Part shown: positions 60,475 to 64,000 of the stretch, piece by piece
Numbering within the stretch: position 1 is the first letter of the stretch
Layout of the letters: every line of letters starts with the position of its first letter
Assembly: GCA_027625915.1 (NCBI GenBank)
Contig: JANTQA010000023.1
Span: 14,384,001 to 14,448,000 of the forward strand
Source of the DNA: Anaeramoeba flamelloides
Lineage: Eukaryota; Metamonada; Anaeramoebidae
Direction: 5' to 3'
DNA: 64,000 nt
Position numbers and translations under genes: made by a program
The notes under the pieces: generated by a model
What the model saw: the letters and a program-made list of their open reading frames with translations, nothing else
Databases searched by the model: none
What the model was told of the DNA's origin: nothing

Positions 60475-63400
60475 AAATCGAAATAAAGGACAATAATCAT
60501 AAAAATGATCATAATTTATTTCATGATTCTAAAAATTTATTATTATCACCAAAAACAATACTTCCTTATGATAACAATCCAAACAAATTCAAATTAAATG
60601 CGAACAGTAATCGGAAAGTTGTTAATAAAAGAAATCGATCAAATTCCCAAAGACATAAAAAAACTCCAAAGTTTACTCAAAAAAAAAAAAAGAATAAAAA
60701 AAAAAAAAGAAATCGAACTAGGAGCAGAAGAGGCAGTGAAAGGAAAGTGTCCCCATTGAATACACCGATAAAAAATCAGTTAAATATAAAATTGCCAAAT
60801 CTAAAAATCCAAAAAAAACGATATTATCCCTTAACTAGTAAAATTCACACTAGAAATGAATTTGTACAATCCTTTTTTGCAACATTATCTGTAAGAGAAA
60901 ATAAAAAATATTTCAAAAGGGGTCTTAAAACAATGAAAATTCAATTAAATAATCCAATTAAAATAGGAAGATTGCATGTTTCAATAATATTGCTAACTGA
61001 ATTAATTTCGAAGCAAACTATCGAAATATTTTTCACATATTTACCATTTTTATTGCATGTTATATTTATTATCATTGATCATAAATCAAATATTATTAAT
61101 GAAAATTGTAAAAAATTGTTAATTAATTTAATATTAACTTTTAATAATACTTTTAACAATGTGAATGATAATGATAATGATAATGATAATGATAATGATA
61201 ATGATAATGATAATGGTGGTGGTGGTGATGATGATGAGGATGAAAATAAAGAAAAAGTTGATAATATTAAAAAAATTAATACTCCGAATAAATTAAAAGA
61301 ACGAAAGGTTATTAAATTTATCGAAAATTATAATTTTAAAAATTTTTGGGATGATTTAAATATTAAAAATTTTATTTACAAAATTATTTCATTTTTTAAT
61401 TTTACTAATTTTAATTTAAAAGAAAAATGGTGTAATGAAGCCTTCAAATGGGGAACTTCGGAATGTCATGAAATACAATCGAATAAACTTTTCATTAAAA
61501 ATACGAAAAAATCTTTGTTTATTTTTAGAATTTTATATTCTGATATAAATGATGAAAAAATAGAAAAATTAATTGATTCTTATTTTATTTGTTATTTGTC
61601 AGCTTCAGAAGAAAATTTGGAAACTAAATCTCAATATTTTTCTTCAATAATTGAGATTTTGAAAACTTTTGAATTAATTATGAAGAAATTTATTCAAAAT
61701 AATCAAATTAAAAAAATAAAAATTGATAATGAAAATCAAGATAATAATGATGATGATGATGAAAATGATAATGATGATAACAATAGCAATGATAATGATG
61801 ATAATAATAATGATGATGATAATGATAATTGTAATGGTAATAGCGATGATAATGAGAATGTATTGGATAAAAAAATTAATATTGAAAATTTTAATTTAAT
61901 CAATTATTATCCAATTTTTTGGGCAATTTTACCTACTTTGTTATCAATCAATTTAAATACTAGTTATTATTGCTTAAAAATCATTAAATATTTTTTAATA
62001 GATATTATAAATAATGATCAGAATTTAATGAACCAATTATTGTCACATAAACCGAAAGATTGGGAAGATAAGGATATTGAATTATTTTCTTTAATATCAC
62101 CATTTGTTGTTTATTCAAAAACTTGTAAAATATCGATTTTTTTAATTTCTAAATTACTTTTAAATAAGAATTTAGAATTATTAATAACAAAAGATATTAA
62201 AGAAAAGATTTTTTCTTCAATAATTACCTTACTTCCAATTTTTTGCAATGAATTAAATTTTTCTTCTTCATCCTCAATAAATATTAATATTAATATTAAT
62301 GATGATGATGATGATGATGATAAAAAAGTGCAAGTTATAAACGATGGTTATAATAAGGAGAATAGCAATGATAATGAAGAAGAAAATTATGATGATGATG
62401 ATAAATACCAAGAAGAGATGGAAAATGACGATGATTTAGTCAATAAATTAGATTATTTTTTAATTGCCGGAATAATTGCAATATTAGCAAATGAAAACGG
62501 GTTTAATAACATTGGAGAGATTTTATTAAAATATTCAAAGAAAATTTTTTTAACGAGACATGTATTTATTTCTAATTTAAAATTGGCCTTTATTAAAGAC
62601 TTTTTCCCCGATTATACTTCAAAAACTTTGAATTTTTTTTTAAAATATTTTATTTATGGCATAGATGAATTTAAAAACAACTTGTTATTAATCTTACTTA
62701 CATTTTTTAAAGGATTGGATTTATCGTTAAAAAAAAACTATGGTGTTGAAAAAAATCTATTTAATAAATTAATCCAATTATCCACTTTTGGACAATTTCA
62801 AGAAAATATCTCTAATTTATTAAAATCTTCAATTATTGGGGCGGACTTTTCTTTAATGAAATTTAAAACAATTGATTATGATTATAATAACAACAATACG
62901 AAAGGGGGGGCAAAAGAAAAAAAATATCTAACACGTTATTATTTAACAAATTCTTATTCTAATTTAATTTCTAATTCAAAAAAACAAAGAATAAAGAAAG
63001 AAAAAAATATAAAATTAAATGAAGAGAATCTCATTTTTTTTAATCAAAGCTTCAATAATGATACTAATGATAATGATGATAATAATATGGATGAGAACGA
63101 GAATGAGAATGATAATAACAGGAATGGCAATAGCAATAACAATAGCAATAATTTAGATCAGGAGGATATTGATGATCATATTATCAGATTATTATCAAAG
63201 TTAGTCTTAAATTTTTCTACTGACAGAAAAAAATTTTATATGATCTTAAAAAATTTTATTTCCACAGAAAAGGATTTCGAAAGCTCAATGGCATTATCTC
63301 AATTATCCTGTGGTTCAACTTCAGTAAAATTTAGAGATAATGAATCTGAATATTCTGATCTTGATTATTTCAATAAAGGATTTACTTCAACTGATTTTTC

Positions 63401-64000
63401 AACGGCTGGTGAATCAGATTTAGATATATTTAAAAAAAACATCACAAATACACCAAGAAGAAGTTTTAGTCACATTAGAAACGATTCATTTGAATTTACT
63501 TATCCAAAAAAGTCTTTAAATTCTGCTTTTGCTTTGAAGAAAAAACACCACTCAAATAGCATTTATTCCTTTTCTTCGGATTTTGAAAATTATTTAAATA
63601 ATTCCACTTTTGAAGATCCTGAAGACAATACTAACTCTAATATTAATTTTCCAAAGAATGAGAATAAAAATGATTACGATAACTATGATTATGATAATGG
63701 CAATAGCAATGACAATAGCAATGGTAATAGCATTAACAATATCAATAGCAATAGCATACACAAGAGTAGCAGTGGTCTTAATAATTTAAATAAAAAGAAA
63801 AATGAAAAGAAGAAAATCAAAAGCAATAATGTTAATAATGAATTTTTTAATCATGAGCTAATTTCATTAGAAGACCTTGAATTACAAATTAAAAAACAAA
63901 TTCGAGCTTGGTCGAGAGCTAAAAGAATAATTAATTCTTCAAACAATTTTCTAATTGTTGAACTTTTCATTCAAAGCATCTTATTATATAAAGCATTTGT
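55574..64000 (+). CDS. fry: Furry/Tao3/PAG1-type cell-morphogenesis protein (partial, frame break at poly-A)
   Basis: The main exon opens after TTATAG at 55573 and reads FVFDFLLLKSIKHI. Residues after that follow the Furry N-terminal helical-repeat block: ILKYYGFILGQLCKANFKLISNQF, then MKYVTLDVETPYGLELSTKF, LANNLSYILLG, a WY...L block, RSHRIEGINCVSNLLKMYL, and LPRILIIINGLIAIL. Several Asn, Asp and Asp/Glu runs interrupt it. The frame stops at 60496 just after 56 consecutive A (60414-60469). In the +1 frame an open reading frame resumes immediately (about 60468) and runs without a stop to the last base, over 1,170 codons. It has the same Asn/Asp-rich style, so the gene is at least 2,800 residues and runs off the window. 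Furry proteins are very large scaffolds for NDR/LATS-type kinases in polarity and morphogenesis. The usual TTG at 55592 is not the start. Confidence 0.8.
56620..56696 (+). repeat. AGC/AAC trinucleotide repeat (Ser/Asn run)
   Basis: A Ser then Asn homopolymer inside the Furry coding region. It is in frame, and its trinucleotide nature keeps the gene open. Similar Asn/Asp runs occur at about 57390-57450, 58030-58080 and 61160-61215. Confidence 0.9.
60414..60469 (+). repeat. A56 homopolymer inside the Furry coding region
   Basis: Fifty-six consecutive A encode a Lys run where the reading frame changes from frame 2 to frame 0. Removing one A, or adding two, would reconcile the frames. A length error in sequencing or polymerase slippage is the plainest explanation. 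Confidence 0.85.

Noticed and set aside
60143-60512. Minus-strand Phe/Pro-rich frames
   Set aside because: Shadows of the Lys-rich end of the Furry frame and its poly-A tract.

Overview
The window is a very AT-rich (roughly three quarters A+T by eye) piece of a unicellular-eukaryote chromosome. It carries spliced genes with GT-AG introns and the standard code, proteins loaded with Asn, Lys and Lys/Glu runs, long poly-A/poly-T tracts, and intergenic DNA full of small hairpin transposons and LINE debris. This fits an amoeboid protist; the Lys/Glu/Asn-run style resembles Anaeramoeba or an amoebozoan, but that assignment is inference. No tRNA, rRNA, CRISPR or prokaryotic operon signal was seen.

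Layout. 1-1748: gene-free, starting with a decayed coding-like stretch. 1749-9810 (-): three-exon gene for a 652-residue protein with a divergent E2F/DP-like winged helix, split by 2.4 and 3.7 kb introns. 9811-16538: a coding relic, two worn LINE copies and a long inverted-repeat element. 16539-25679 (-): five-exon ACAP-type Arf GAP (BAR, PH, ArfGAP, ankyrin), with a separate plus-strand coding-like exon inside one intron. 25680-34471: transposon-rich, including three families of inverted-repeat elements and a LINE fragment. 34472-36586 (+): intronless hormone-sensitive-lipase homologue of unusually high GC. 36587-42787: repeats only. 42788-43923 (-): ribosomal protein eS8 in three exons, with a probable 5' UTR intron. 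43924-46251: elements. 46252-47628 (-): polytopic membrane protein related to ALG7/DPAGT1 that has lost most of the catalytic residues. 47629-50610: elements. 50611-51273 (-): possible small MGxxC protein. 51380 to the window edge (+): a Furry/Tao3/PAG1 homologue whose first exons lie 4 kb upstream of the main exon. Its frame is broken at a 56-A homopolymer (60414-60469) and then stays open to position 64000.

The genes look like independent eukaryotic housekeeping and regulatory units: transcription, Arf traffic, lipid hydrolysis, translation, the dolichol/ER pathway or a relative of it, and NDR-kinase/morphogenesis scaffolding. Two patterns stand out. Introns are bimodal, either about 60-270 nt or 2.4-4 kb, and the large ones are filled with repeat debris. 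At least five inverted-repeat element families can be told apart by their termini and target sites: TTAA-flanked, TA-flanked CAGTC, TA-flanked CTGGTATTTGAA, TTAGGTTTTT hairpins, and TTTTCCAGAATT palindromes. No clearly new multi-gene system was found. The most unusual genes are the degenerate ALG7-like protein and the divergent E2F-like factor.
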